64,000 bases of DNA from Zoroaster sp. YZ-2022 (Eukaryota > Echinodermata > Asteroidea > Forcipulatida > Zoroasteridae): NCBI GenBank assembly GCA_029582265.1, contig CM055828.1, positions 27,420,618 to 27,484,617 on the forward strand, read 5' to 3'. The notes below the pieces were generated by a model. The model ran no database searches. It saw nothing but the letters and a program-made list of their open reading frames with translations, and was not told the DNA's origin. Below, one piece after another: positions 1 to 14,100 of this stretch (its first letter is position 1; each line of letters opens with the position of its first letter). A program made the translations under genes and the position numbers.

Positions 1-79
1 ACAGCCTTAGCAGAAAGTTGCACAACAACATGCACTTTATTGGTGTGTTTACAACAGGACTGTGATTAAGCTCGTTGCG

Positions 80-262
80 CTACACATTTGGCAGCATGGG
101 CTGCATACTCCCCAAGGAGTTGAGATGGTTCTAGGAATGATATAACTGGCCTGATGACAGGGGTAATAATGTTCATTGAGCGCCATGAACGTCACTACGT
201 GATGGATTTGTGCGCTATACAAGAAGCCACCATTATTTTATTATTATTATTATTTCTCAGGA
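80..262 (+). mobile_element. SINE 3' fragment
   Basis: Shares TGCATACTCCCCA.GGAG.TGAG and the (TTA)n tail of the 27113 SINE; the head is absent. Confidence 0.65.
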
Positions 263-289
263 TTTTTCCTGATTTCAGGACTTTTTACG

Positions 290-610
290 AATGTCCCTTT
301 CCCTCAGAATTTTCGTGAAAGAAGAGAAGTAGCCACCAAGGAAAGAAAGAAAGAAGTAGCCTGTATTTTGTCCAAACCTATAGTTTCTTGTTTGTGGCGA
401 TGTGGAGAGTCTGTAAAATCCTCCAAAATATCCAGGAGGTTCAGGGGGCTTTGTCCTCTAGACCAAAGGGAGACCTAAGTAAGACTAATTGCGGTGACAC
501 CATGTGGAATCTCAATTGAGTAGTAATTACCTGCTAGACCTGCTACCCATTTTTTCAGGATGTTTTACTTTTGTCAAATTACACCCCTGGTACAGTTTTT
601 GTGTACGCCA
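290..610 (+). repeat. Dispersed repeat F with a fragment of repeat D inside
   Basis: Shares GATGTGGAGAGTCTGTAAA and TTTGTCCTCTAGACCAAAGG with 59060-59240, and the reverse complement with 47620-47890. A repeat D fragment lies at about 475-535. Confidence 0.5.
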
Positions 611-1379
611 GCAAGTCAACCAGGATACACTGCTTCTTTTTTGAGACCATGCGCATCAGTCTGTGGAATACAACATCATGAATGGCCTCAAATCCATTGG
701 TCGGAGAGTACTATGCAGTGGACTTGGTTATAGCACACGTGGCACACTTCATGATGTAAGATTTATTAAGACTCGGGTTTGTGGGTTACAAGCAATGGTT
801 TAATAGTGCAGAAAAGTATGGTGGCCTACAAGTGCCATATGTGACATTTATTAAGGAAATACAATTTGGCAAGAGAGTTATCTACCACCCACCTCATGTG
901 TAAGATGGTCAGCTGAGGTGGGTGCATTACCCTACAGTAAGAAAAGAGAACATAGTCGTTCTTGTTATTGTGTTATATAAGAAATGGTTTGGAACAAAAT
1001 GCTGGCATGCTATTATTAGCAATCAAAATTTCACTGAAATGTTTGTGTTTCCCTCCCCCCTCCCCCCCCCCCCCCCAAACATTTCTAGCAGGAAGACAAA
1101 ATAAAACTTAGAAATCATTCCAATTTGTGATTGATCTAACAGCTGGTAAATAAAGTAGTTTTTCAATTTAAAGCGAGCATACACCTTTGGAAATTAACCG
1201 ATTACAAAATTACTGAATTTTAATCATCAAACTTACTTGGTGTGAAGTTGGTGATGGTACCAAACATCCTAAGAAAAATTAGTCCATCCGACATGCTGTC
1301 CAGTGGATCACAGCCATAATGCATTTTTCACATAAGAATTCATACAAATAAATCAGCATGCTTTTTCACTATTTTCTCA
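611..1379. other. No gene recognised
   Basis: AT-rich sequence apart from the poly-C run. 1195-1360 weakly resembles 31060-31210, so it is probably an old repeat. No giantin exon was found here. Confidence 0.5.
1063..1078. repeat. Poly-C run
   Basis: Run of about 15 C. Comparable homopolymer G or C runs occur at 28901-28914, 33882-33892 and 42575-42590; length may be unreliable. Confidence 0.85.
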
Positions 1380-1674
1380 TTAAACCTCCTACTATTGCTG
1401 CACTTGAGTGGCAAGTTGCTATAGAGGTCAAAATCAGTCAAATGCTCGTTTAGACTGTGCACACAGGGGCATTTTTTGACTGGTTTTTCTGTCATTTTGA
1501 CCACCCTCAACAATACAAGACAATGCTTTTACCAGTCAAAAACAGTCAACTCATTTTGCCCTGTATATGTACTTACTTGACATAAGGTCTGACGGTGTTC
1601 GTGCACTAGATATACCTTGGCAAGTATATCAACATTTCGACTGATTTTGACCCTTGCAGTCACAGAACGGTTAA
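1380..1674 (+). mobile_element. Solo copy of the satellite-founder element
   Basis: TTAA at both ends. The internal order matches 14250-14562 (CACACAGGGGCATTTTTTGA, then GATATACCTTGGCAAGTATA). The right terminus has decayed (CACAGAACGGTTAA). Confidence 0.75.
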
Positions 1675-1719
1675 TGGGAAAACAAAATAAGCTGAAACTG
1701 TTGTTTCTATACATATCTC

Positions 1720-1958
1720 TTAACCAGTTCGCGTTGGAGGCCGTGTATACACGCAATTCTTTTTTGCACCGCGGATATGGCGTCTGAACACGCCATAGGA
1801 ATATTTGTATGCATGCTCGGTTGAGCCACGCGTGTACGGTGACATGCTCGGAAGACGTGGCCACGTGCTGTGGAAGCTTCCATTAACGTGTGTGTGGGAA
1901 AAAGAAACCCGCACAGGGGCCCAGAAAAACTTTTTTATTCCCGACGCGAACTGGTTAA
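1720..1958. mobile_element. GC-rich TTAA inverted-repeat element
   Basis: 239 bp with perfect 15-bp termini TTAACCAGTTCGCGT and ACGCGAACTGGTTAA. The interior is far richer in GC and CpG than its surroundings and contains further inverted words such as ACGTGGCCACGTG. It sits about 180 bp left of giantin exon 16. Confidence 0.75.
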
Positions 1959-2136
1959 TGTTACTTTGCCAATGGTGTACAATCCCATTAAGATAAAAAA
2001 TTTTTGCATTAAATGTAAAATTAAAGTGTTAGGAAATCACACACGGGTGAGTAATTCAATGAAAAACAAACAAGAGAAGTAAGGAGAGAAATAAGAGGAA
2101 AAAAAAAAAATTGCGTGTTAAACATGCAAACATTAC

Positions 2137-2197
2137 CTCTAGCTTGGCAAACTCATTAGCCATGGCCTCTCTGGATTGCTCGGAATCTTCCAGTCTG
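2137..2197 (-). CDS. GOLGB1: Giantin exon 16 (61 bp), residues 3058-3078
   Basis: The first base C completes AGC (Ser) from exon 15. Twenty codons of coiled coil follow (RLEDSEQSREAMANEFAKLE), then donor GTAATG in phase 0. The acceptor ..ctaccatcaag has only a modest pyrimidine tract. The next exon, probably leading to the membrane anchor, is not found in 1-2136. Confidence 0.7.
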
Positions 2198-5100
2198 CTT
2201 GATGGTAGAATGGAAAAGAAAATGTATGGGTTTCGATCAAATATAGTCCTGTCAAATACGTATTATTTCAAGGTTTACATTGGAATATTGGCATTAATCT
2301 ACATGTACTAATATTTTCACTGTGCAATTGGTAAGACTTATTCTAAATTGTTATCATTAAAAACATTATATTTAATTTATTTTTACAGAGTGCTATTCAA
2401 CGATTAAAAATCCCAATGTTATCCAAACCTTGTTTATTCACTTTTACTATAATACTTTTACTTTTACTTTCCAAAGAATGACAAGGAGTGCATTGGAACA
2501 TTTAAACCTTTTATACTTCTTTATTTTATTTATAAAAAAAATATATTTTTGATTTAACCTGCAACTGGAAAATTACACACACTTGAATTTGTCAAGAACT
2601 TCAGTATCTATACTCAAATACCTGAGTTGTCACAAACTTCATTCACTCAGTATCTATACTCAAATACCCGAGTTGTCACAAACTTCAGTCACTCAGTACT
2701 CAAATACCTGAGTTGTCACAAACTTCAGTCACTCAGTATCTATACTCAAATACCTGAGTTGTCACAAACTTCAGTCACTCAGTATCTATACTCAAATACC
2801 CGAGTTGTCACAAACTTCAGTCACTCAGTACTCAAATACCTGAGTTGTCACAAACTTCAGTCACTCTGTACTCAAATACCTGAGTTGTCACAAACTTCAG
2901 TCACTCAGTATCTATACTCAAATACCTGAGTTGTCACAAACTTCAGTCACTCAGTCCCTATACTCAAATACTTGAGTTGACAGGAACTTCAGGCAGGCAT
3001 TCAGTATCTATACTCAAATACTTATATGGGTTTTGATTTCAGAACTCGTCCCTAATTTGCCATAGTGACCAATCCCGAATTAAGTTGGCATAGTGACCAA
3101 TGCGGTATTGGTCACTTTGCCAAATTACAAAAATAGCCAGTTAGAGCATTCGTCATTTGAATGCATGCTCTATCTCCAAAACTATAAGAAATACATGCAT
3201 GTGGATTAGATACAATGGTAGGTCTCTTCCTGAATGTACTAATGGGCGGGAAAACTTAAAATTGAAAAAAGTCGGATTGGTCACTATGGCAAATTAGGGA
3301 CGAACTGACCAGGTTATCCACAATCACACAAATGAATAAATTAACAGACAAACAGACAGGACAAGCAAGCAACTAACAAAAACATGTCAAAAACCTGTAA
3401 AACTTACCTTCTGCTTATTTCAATGAGTTCCGTTTGGTGAGTCCCTCCTCCTATTGGTGCACTCTGCTGTAGGCTGGCTGACTCTGCTTTTATGATTAGC
3501 TCCTCCTAAATTTGCATAGTTAAAAGCCAATCATAAACTCATCCCCATGTCCCTTATGAATATTCATTATCTACAATAAGAACTTTTATAGGAAAAGTTT
3601 AGATTTGGTACTGTTTTTGCGATTTGTGATATATGTCAAATCGTTCACAAAATGTAGGTTGTCTTACCATAGTTTGACTGACAAATGTCTTCTCCTGGAG
3701 TTGTTGAGCGAGGGCACTATGTTCCGCTTCTGATAGTCTTAGTTGTTTTTGGAGATCCTTTGAGGCTCTTGCTGAATTATGCAGCTTTATACTTAAGTTG
3801 TTCCTCTCTTCAACCAGTGCAGAAATCTGCATCGTCATATCTTCACACCTGACAAGACAAAAGTTTTAAAAATGTGTTACAAAATTTTGAAGAAAACCAA
3901 GACATATCAGGGTCCTTGGAGAGCTCTCTGCCGACACTGGACTTGACCATTAAATTTTTCCCACAAAATAAGTAACAAACCCTCACCTCATCTCCCTCTG
4001 GTGGAGGCCCTGCATTGCCTGTAACCTCTCTGCTTCTGCCGTTCCAAGCTCTGCCCTCACTCCTTCATAAGCCTCCTGCCATTGCCTCAGCTGCTGGTCC
4101 ACCGTTCCCTCCTGCTGAGCTTTCAGCCTCAAGCCTTCATTCTCGGCACTCAGCTGTTGAATTTGCTTGTGAGCCTCGCCCAGCTGTCCTCCAAGCTGCT
4201 CACTCTCTTGCTGGTATCTCTGCATGGCATCGCTCAGCTGATGGCACTCTGCTCTGAGGTGGTCGCGCTCCAGCTTAAAGGACTCAAGCTCACCTTGAAA
4301 CTTCTCCAATTCTTCTGCCAAGTCCTCTTTCTCTTGTTCAAGAGTTTCACAGGAAGCCCTCCGTTGACTGAGCTCTTCTTGGATTTCAGTGATTGCTACT
4401 TGAAGCTCCATAATCACATGCTCTCGCTCACCCAAATGCTTTCGGAGATTTTCAAGTTCTGTGGTTACTGACTTCAACTGGACACCAGTTGCTCTTGCTT
4501 CCTTCATCTGGTCACTATACTCCTGAAGTTCTTTCATGTACTCTTCATTCTCTTGTAGCATATGCTCATTTTGTGACATCAGGTCACTCTTTTCCTGCAA
4601 CGTATCTTCATGCAGGGATTCAACTTCGGCTAACCTGGTTTCAAATGCCTTCAAGACTTGGTTTTCATCCCTCGCCGTTTTGGCCTGATTCTTTGCAACA
4701 GCAAGCTCCTCTGCCATTTGGGAGTTCCTTAGGTCAAGTTTGTCCAACAGTGCTTCAACCTCTTCCTTCTCAGCCTTCAGGATATTCTGGTCAAGCTTCC
4801 CGTGTTCAAGTTCCTTGTTCAATCTCTCGATATCAGCTCTTTTCTTGTCAAGCTCTTTTTGACCACTGTGGATATTAATACTGTACTCTTCGATGTCTTG
4901 CTTGTGCTTTGATTCTAGCTTTGCCAATTTGGAAATTAGCCCCGAGTTTTCTTTCTCCAAGGCTGATGTTTTCTGGTGGAAGTTATCTTGGAGACTGCTG
5001 TACTTGTCTTGGGCTGACATCATATCAGAGTCAAATTGTGTCATCTTAGATTGCATTTGTTGAATTGCTTCCTGCTGCTGTTGCGCCAATGTTGATAATT

Positions 5101-8100
5101 TAAAGTTTTCATTTGCCAAAGATTCTTTTTCCAACTCGACAGAAGCCGCTTGCTTCCTCACCATCTCTAAATCACAGACTTTCCTTTTCAGTGATTCATT
5201 GTCTGTAATGAGTTGATGACACCTGTCTCGTGTAGTTTCAAGTTCTTCTTTCAGAGTTGCAGATTCAGAGGCACTCTGATCACTCGACTGGCGCAAATGC
5301 TCAAACTCTCGCTCCATCGAAAGAACCTGCGTTTCAGCTTCAGACTTCAGTTTAACGAGTCCCTCCGTTTCCTCCCTCTCTCGCTTGAGCTCTTCAACCT
5401 CTTTTCCCAGCTTCTTCCTGGCCTCGTTAATCTTGGTCAGCCTTTCTTTTAATTTCTCATTTTGTCTCTGGATGGCCTCTTTCCTGCTCTCTACTTTCTG
5501 GAGATCTTCTGTGGCATGGGTTAATTGCTGCAACAGCTCATCAAGTCTTAAACTTGATTCACTCTCTCTCGTCTCATGTTGTTTGATTCGGCATTGAAGG
5601 TTTTCATTTTCATCCTTTGTTTCTATCAACTCCTTGTTAAATTTTTCAAGGTCTGACACAATCTTGTCTTCCCTCTCACTATTTCCAGCTAATAATCCTT
5701 TCTTCTCCTCTGACAGCTGAACCAACTGCCGATCCTTCTCTTCCACAGACAGTATCAATTCATGCACCTGTCCGCTACTCTCCTCAATCATCTTCTGCAG
5801 TTCCACTTTGTCCGCAGACATCTGTGCTAATTCACCATGGAGTTCCTCAACTTTGAGAGCCAGTTCATTTTCACCGTAGGTTTTTTCATCAAACAGGTTT
5901 TGGAGCTTCTCTTTCTCCTCGGTCGTCTGCATCATCTGCTGACTCAATACCTGTAGCTTGGAAGCCAGATGAGATTCCCCACTTTTGATTTCTTCTAAGT
6001 GCTGTTTCAAGTCCTCTCTCTCATGCATCACACTCAGTAATTTTCCATTCACCCTCTCGAGCTCCACCAGGAGGCTCTCCTCAGATCCCCTACTCTCCGT
6101 CACAGACTGTTCCAGCTGACGCTTTACCTGGTTAAGCTTTTCGATGTTGTCTGTGAACACATCCAGTCGTTGTATCGAGCCCTCTACTTGAGATTTCAAC
6201 CTGTTTATTATCCCTGACAATTTCTCTTTTTCCTGTTCGTAGGATCTTCGTGTCTCAACAAGCTCTTCCTTCAGTTTTTCATTTTTTGCCTTCTCACCTT
6301 CATGTTCTTGCCGTATCTTCTGCAACTCTTCTTCCACCTTAGAATGTTCTTCCTGAGATGCTTGCAGCTTACTCTCCATGTCTTTTATCACACTACTTTG
6401 TTCATTCATCTGAGTGCGTGCTAGATCAAGGGCCTCTCTGATTGATTCCAAGTCAGAAATCAGGGATGCCTTTTCTATCTCCTTCTCCGATTCAACCTTC
6501 TTTAACAACAGGTCACTTTCTCTTAGTTTGTTTTCAAGATCTGCTACATTTTCCCGAAGTGTCTGAATTTTGTTATGGTTTTCCATTTGCTGGTTACCAA
6601 CAGCACTCTGAGCAACTTTAAATTCTTCAAGTGTTTGATTTGCTTGCACCAGGTCATGGTCCATTTCATCAACTTGTCTTCTCAGAGAAGTCACATCTGA
6701 CTCCACTCTTTCCTTCTCCGCAGAAACAGTACTGAGTTTTTCAAGTTCACAATTTAGTTTTTCAAGGAGATCTTTCAAGGACAAAAGTTCTGATTGTAGG
6801 AGTTTATTTTCCTGAACAGATGATTCCAGTTGCTCATTTTTCTCTTCTAACATTTGGTCTCTTTTCTCCAATGCTCTTTTTAGTGACGTGAACTTCGATT
6901 GTTCTTGTTCAGTCCTTTGAGTGATGGAAAGCAGCTGTTGATTCTTTTGTTCTACTGTGCTTGTCAATGATGCAACTTCCGACTCCAACCTCTCTTTCTC
7001 TTTCATGGCTACGTCCGACTTAGATTTGATCTCTTTGGCCTTTAGGAGCAGTTTTCCATATCGCAGTTTTGCAGTCTCCACCTCTGCTTTCAACTTTGTG
7101 TTGTCACTCTCAAGCTGTGCCATCTCTTGTCCAGGCACTGGTGCGCTTTCAGTCGTCTGCATCCTTTCAACCACAATCTTCTCCTGTTCTTGAACCAGTT
7201 GCTCTTGTAACAACAAGACCTTAGATTCCTGCTCTGTGAAGCTCTCATTCAGATCGCTCAGCTTCCCGTCTTTTTCCAGGAGTTGGTCCCGGAGGTCTTT
7301 CAACTGAGACTCTTTGGTTTCAAGAGTTGCCTCCAAATCCGGTACTCTTGCACTTAGTTCAGATATGCTGTTGTTTAGGGAACTCACTTCAGCGTTGAAC
7401 TCTTCATCTCTTTCCAGAAGCTGTTTCTTGAAAGTTTCAACAAGCATGCTCTTTTGTTCCAGCTCCCTTTCCATCTTGAGGATTTGACTCGAGTTCTGTT
7501 GAGATTCTGCTTCCAATGATGCATGAGCTGACAATTCTTTGCCCTGCTCATCTAGCTTCTCTTGCAGGGTCTTCACTTCCTCCTTCCTGCTTGCAAGAAG
7601 GTTTCTCATCTCATTCCGCTCATGGATCACTTTCTTGCACTTCTCTCTTAAGGAAGATATCCTCGACTCGTATTCACTCTTTTTTGCTTCATATTCTTGA
7701 GTCAGGTCACCCAATTTGGTTTCTTTTTCATTCAGAGATATCTCAATAGCAGAGGCCTTGTCTGTGACCTCTGAGAGAGATCTCTGCAGTGATGCAATCT
7801 CGTTAGTCAGTCCAGTCTCTTGATCATCCATCTCTTTCCTGAGCGCATCCATACCTACTGCAGCCTTCTCATACATCTCAGTCCAGGATGCTATCTCTTT
7901 GGCCATATTTGCCTCTTTCAACATTGCATCCTCTTTCAATCGTGTCCACTCCAGTTCTTTTTCCTCCAGCTCCTCCCTTAATCTTGTTATTTCGACTTGA
8001 GTTTTCTCCTTGAGAATTGTAACCTCATCTCCAAAATTTGTATCTCTATCACATATCTCAGACTTCAACTTTTCCACAAGGCTGTTTCTGGCTTCTATTT

Positions 8101-11100
8101 CTTGTGAGTGTTCTTTCAAGCTTTCAGAGAGAGTTTCTATCTTCTTTTCAAGCTTTTGAATAACCCCAGAAAAGCTTTCTTCATTGCTGATAATCTTCTG
8201 CGTAAGGTCTTCCACCATCTCAGATTTGACAGCAAGTTCATCACTGAGTCGCTGCTCCTTCTTAACTGCCATTGCTAACTGCTCTTCCATGGACGTTTTG
8301 TGATCTGCAAACTCTTTGTCTCTTCTGGTTAGTTCTTCTTGAAGCTCCTCTAAGATTTTCTGCTTTTCACTGGTTTCAGTCGAAGATTTCTGGAGGCTTT
8401 CTTGCACAGCTATGACCTCAATTTGAAGCCTATCCTTCATGGCCAGCTCTTCTTGCAACCTTTCTACCTCTTTTCTTGTACCCACAGCTCCCTCTGTGTA
8501 GTTTTCAACTTGTCTCATCAAGGCAGCTTCTTTCGTCTGAAACACATTTTCACAGTCCGCTGCCTCTTGTTTCAATTTTTGTATCTCCTCAATGAGGGTC
8601 TTCTGTTGTGCATTCTTGGACTGAATTTCCTCAGAAGCATTTTGAAGTTGTTCTTGTAGGTCCTTACACTGTTGATTCCACTCCTCTGAGTTCTGTTTCA
8701 GCTTTTCTTCCAAAGATGAGATTGCTTGTTCTCTTTCTAGAAGTTGCTGTTCTAAATCTTTTCTCTGTTTGTCTAATTTGGCTAAACTTTCATGAAGAGA
8801 TGATGATTCTGATTTCAGGAAATGTTCTGTTTCTTCAAAACTCTTTTCTAGATGTTGCTTCTGATTGTTAAGCTCTTCTATCATTTTTTCTCTATCATTT
8901 AAGATCGCATCCATTTCTTCTATCTGCTCACAAGCGGAATCCACTTTCTGCTTTAATTCATCAATGATGGCAGTTTTCTTCCTGTCTTCCTCAATGAGCT
9001 CACTGGACTTATGCTCCGAGGTTTCAAGGGATTCCATAAGTTTGGATATTTCAGATGTTAGAGAGGTTTGCATGGAACTGAATCCCTCTTTCGCCGTTCT
9101 TATCAGGTCCTGGTAAGATGTGTCCTTATCCTGGACTAGCTTCAAGGAGGACATTAACTGCTCTTGCAAGGAAGCAACCTGCCCTTCCTTCTCCTCAATC
9201 TGGTGGTAGTGCTTCCTGTTGGACTCTTTCAGTTCTCTAACCACACCCTCCATTTCGGAAGACTTCTGGTCGAATTGTGAGCTCAGGCCCTGAAATTTGT
9301 TCTCCTGTTCAGAGATTGTCCTCTGGTTTCCTGTAATCTCTGATTCTAGTTCGGCAATCTGCTCTAATAGGGAAGACATCCGGGACTCCATTTTCTTGCC
9401 CTCAGCAGACTGCCCTTCCCTGAGGATCTCTATTTCTCGTTGAGCCTGACTGACTGAGTTCTCCAATGTCCCAATGGTGTAATCTCTTTCGGAAATCTGA
9501 TCTCGCATGGCAGACAGTTCCTGAATGTTTACATCGATGGTCTGCGATAGTCTTGCGATCTCCTTTTCCTTCTCTTGGCATGTTCTGGTCATCTCCACAA
9601 GGTTTTCCTCCTTGTTGTGAATGGAAGCATCAAGTTCTCCCTTCTCTGCAGCAAACACTGAATGCAGATTCTCAATTTCCCTCTCAAGACCTGCGACATC
9701 CATCTTCAGACCATCTACATCTCTTTCCAGTGTCTTCTTATCTTGTAAAAGTCTGGCAGACTTTTCCCTTTCCTCCTCCAATTTGACCGAGGCTTCTGCA
9801 ACATCCGTTTCCTTGGATGCAAATTTGTCACAGAATGTCTGGACCTCCTCTGCTTTCTGGTTAAGTTTCGTTGTAGTTTCTGCCAAGGTGGCTTCTATGG
9901 TCTGAATTTCATTTTGAAGTTGATCTTTCTCAATGGACGAGGAATGCAGTTGGTTTTGGAGGTCAATGATCTTTTCTGAAAAGTCATCTCTTTCCTTCGC
10001 AAGAATGTCCATTTCTTTCTGAAGGCTGTCCAGTTGATTCCTAAGCTCCAAAGCCTGGTTGATCTGCACAAAAGTGAAATATACACAAAGGATAGAATGT
10101 GACATTTTTATACATAGGGAATACAACAAATTTCCCTGGGGAAATGAAGCACAGTTAATAACTTTGATTAAGTTTAAAAAAAATTGTACTAATTAATGTT
10201 AACCTAATTGGTTATCCATTTTATAAAATGCATCTGGTCTACCTAGTCCAGGGCACTGAAATTGTGCGTACAAAGTCCATGTAAGCTTCAGTACTTTATA
10301 TCCAGCAAAAACTCTTCCCTGGTAATCATTCACACTTGAATGCAAATATAGAAAATAGCGCATGCTACCCAGTGATTTCCTACTGCCCTAGCTACAAGTC
10401 ATGCACAGTATGGATAAAAACAAAATGCTTTCAATACCTCCTCTTGCAAAGCCTGAACAACTCTGTCATTTTCAAGTGCCATCTTTTCCAGCTCGGCTTG
10501 AGCATCGGCAAGCTGTTGTTGTGTCTTCCAATATCCAACCTCAATATCCGATTTGGAAGCCTTCAATGTTTCCAGCTCACTCTGCAGACAAGACAAATAC
10601 CATGATAAAGACTAAATTTAAAGTTCTTAATGGTTTTGGGAAACAGCAACTAGAACGGTCACTAAAAAGTTATATGAGGGTTAAAAACAGTATAAATTTA
10701 AAATTGTACAAAAGATGAAAACATTTTTCAAACTCAATTGGACTATTTGTTGGAGATTGGACATAAACTACCTGATAACATGGGTTTTCCCTAGAATATT
10801 TGTATGGGATCTTCCTCCTACATCTAAAACTGAACATTTCTTCATCGTCTTCTTTTCACATGTTTTTTTTTTCAAGCTTACACGCTACAGTGCTATCTGC
10901 ACTTTTGAAGAATCCTTGGTTGAAGTACCAGCAAGATAGAGTAAATCACCGTAACAACACCAACCTCAAACTGGTCTCTTCTATCCTTTTCCTCTTCCAG
11001 TTGTCTCAGAACATCATCTCTGCTCGTCTCAAGTTCCCGCACTCGCTCCTGGAAGGCTTCCCTCTCTCGTTCCATCTCCGCCAGGGGAAGATGCTCTCTC

Positions 11101-14100
11101 TGCATTGTCTCCTTGAGATGGTCGACTGCCTCTTGGAGAGCAACCGTCTGCTGCTCTAAACCTGATAAGTCATTTGAGATTGGTGCCGAGTCATTTCATA
11201 TGAAAGGGGATAGTCCCTATTTCTGTGCGTCTCCAGATCAATGGCCGATTACAACAGCCACTTAGTCATAACAAAATAATCTTTTCACACATCTTAAAGC
11301 CATTGTACACTATTGGTAAATGTTTGTAAATTGTATACTCTTTGCTCCAGAGCCGGAAAACATTTTCCCACAAAGGAAGAGCGAACGTTCATTCATGCGC
11401 ACGGAAAGAAAATATTCCTCGTTGTCTTTTGATTCAAGCCAATGCCAATTGAACCTGTTCTTTACACTTGCATCGATTTTTTTCAGATCCACACCTCTTC
11501 CAACCGCCATTATGGTAGCCAATTTGAGTAAAATCAGTCAACAATTTCAGAAAATGAGGGCCGTGAAACACAATTATGAAAAAGCCGGAATTCCAGCAAG
11601 TCGGGAAAACTGGCATCCCTGTATAATGAATGATCCTCATGAAGTATGAATGGAATGCAATGTCCTATTACCAAAGATGAATTGAGGAATAAATCTTTCA
11701 TGATTTCAATGAATTTCCCGAGTATTATCTTGTCCTCCCTTCCATCCCTCTGTCCTCTTACCATCTTTCTCCTCTTCAAACTGTACCATCTTCAGCTCCA
11801 TGGCAACCTTCTCCTCCGAGAGTTCATCTCGCTGGGCTGTCACATCAGCTAGAGTTGCTTCAAGTTGATGTTTAGTGTCATTCAGTGATGCAATTGTCTC
11901 TTCCTGACCCGCCTAGAGTGGAGAGGAACAGTAAAATAGAAACACAGACTCCTTATTTTTGAAAAAAAAACAGCTTCCTCAATGAACACTACTGATAAGG
12001 TTCGAGGTCTATGACAAGATAGCACAAGCTTAAAACATGTAACATTCTAACATCATGAGGGGTAATAAAGGAACCTTGAGCACCAGTTTGGTGGATATAT
12101 GCACTTTGTAAGTACCTCCCAGTGGCTAATCTACCAAATATAGGTTTTTAAATAGGTTTTGTAAGCAAAATATAGCTTATTATAGGTTTACAAAATGCCA
12201 AACTATAGGCTTTTATAGGTGATTATCCTGTGACTATGCAGTGTTATTAGTAACAAGTTTTTGGTAAATTGCCTACCTTCCGAGTACTTTTTGCAACAAA
12301 GTACATTACCCCATACCCTGTCTGGCAGAAAATCTAAGAGTGGTACACATGTTTCAGTTTAGCTGCTGTTTTGGCTTCATCTCTTTATACTTAGGAAGTA
12401 ATTTTTCTTCAAATCCATGAGGATTTTATGAGGAAGTTGACAATGTGTTGTAGGAGATTAAAAATATACGTTTTTATAGGTTAATATAGGTTTTTTGGGG
12501 GAAATATAGGTTCCCATTTTGAAATATATGTTTTTATAGGCTTCGCTGGGAGGCCTGTATTTTTATATTATATCACACAGAGAATACAATTTTTGGTGTA
12601 ATTCATTACATGTACTGGATTCTGCCTGACAGCAATTAAATAGAAAACCTGTCGTTGTCATTGTCTCTGATATGAATAAAATCAAATAATGGATGTTTCT
12701 CTATTGGTGCAGCTATCTGCCCTCCACATTATTGTCATTTGAAAGATTGATATAAACAGGTATTATATAAATATTACACATGCTCATTATTATAATATTT
12801 GAAAAATAAAGGTTGTAAATTAAAAAATAAAAAGGTGTACAGTTTTGATGCATCAAGTTTTAAAAAAGTTCAAAGAGGTGTTGGTTGAGACCATACAACA
12901 AAATATGAAAAAATAAATAAAATTTAAGAAAAAATTGAAGTTTAAGATGCATCCTCCATGCAGGGTGATAGATTAATCTAGATGTGTTTTTAAATGAAAA
13001 AAATAAAATTACAACAACAAAAATAACAAAAATTTTCAGTATCCACAATGGTCGGGAAAATAAACATTTGTTGTCTGAAATTAACATTGGACATAAATAT
13101 GGATTGCAGAATAAAAATGATGAACCTGATGAATAATTAAATATTTATTACCAGGGGTGGATCCAGAGGCGGTTTCCTGGGGTCCTGACCCTTCCCTTTT
13201 GGTTACAATTTCTCTTTTTTCCAGAAGTGACAACAAAATGTTTTTAGTATACTTCTGAACAATTGCTGGGCAGGTTACAAGTCGGGCTAGTTTTTGCAAA
13301 CTGTTTCTGATGACACAAATAAGTCTAACCATCTGAAAAATCTCCTTTCAAAAATCCTTGATCCGCCACTGATGAAAATATCTCTATTGCGGACATATGA
13401 CTGTTCACCCATTATGCTGTGACAAGAAGACTTTTAACCCTAACCCCCTAGGCATTTTGGCTAGGAACCATCCCAAATCCTCCAAAATCTATCAACATGC
13501 AGTAAAAAGGTACCCCAATTGTTGGACTTTGATGGAATTGGTAGAGTAGCAAATTTAAAGCATCCATGGCTTGGCTATACACAGTCCTGAATCCAGTAAA
13601 AGCAGCCGGTGGAGTTTGATGGATTTGGTACACATGGCTACATGCTCTATTCACTGGGCTATACTGTGGAGTACTGAATTCATCAAAATCAGGCAAAACC
13701 AGGAGAAGGATTTTAGAGGATTTGGGATAGTTTAGGGTTTTAAAGAACAATAAAGCTATGTGTGTGCAATCTAAACCAAAATCGGCTCAACTTTAAGAAC
13801 TGTAATTTTAGTATTTTTTAAGGCAACCTGATGAATTCATAGATTGTTTGTAATTAGTCTGGCATTAAAGGGACAATATCACCACGATTAGAGCAGACTT
13901 TCAACAGGGCATGGAATCGTGTCCTAGTTTAAGATGAACACAGTGACTGAAAATTACGGTAATATGACATTATGTGGGGTATTATTTTCAGTCACTGAGT
14001 TAATTTAAAACTCATATTCCATGCCCTGATGATCGTGACGATACTGTCCCTTTAAGCACGGATGGATTTTTTCATGCGATGTCTCAATTGAAAGTTAATC

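Noticed and set aside
1200..1330. Possible giantin exon with a GTAAGT-like donor at about 1232
   Set aside because: The frame has no coiled-coil or anchor character, and the stretch resembles the repeat at 31060-31210.
2585..3020. CRISPR-like array
   Set aside because: The units are contiguous tandem repeats without unique spacers, and the DNA is animal nuclear with introns.
4015..9905. Several plus-strand frames of 70-130 codons opposite giantin exon 13
   Set aside because: Antisense shadows of a Glu/Lys/Leu-rich coding exon; they read as Ser/Phe/Leu-rich nonsense.
13434..13760. CCCTAA repeats suggesting internal telomeric sequence
   Set aside because: Only one or two units occur at each end, always as part of TTAA element termini.
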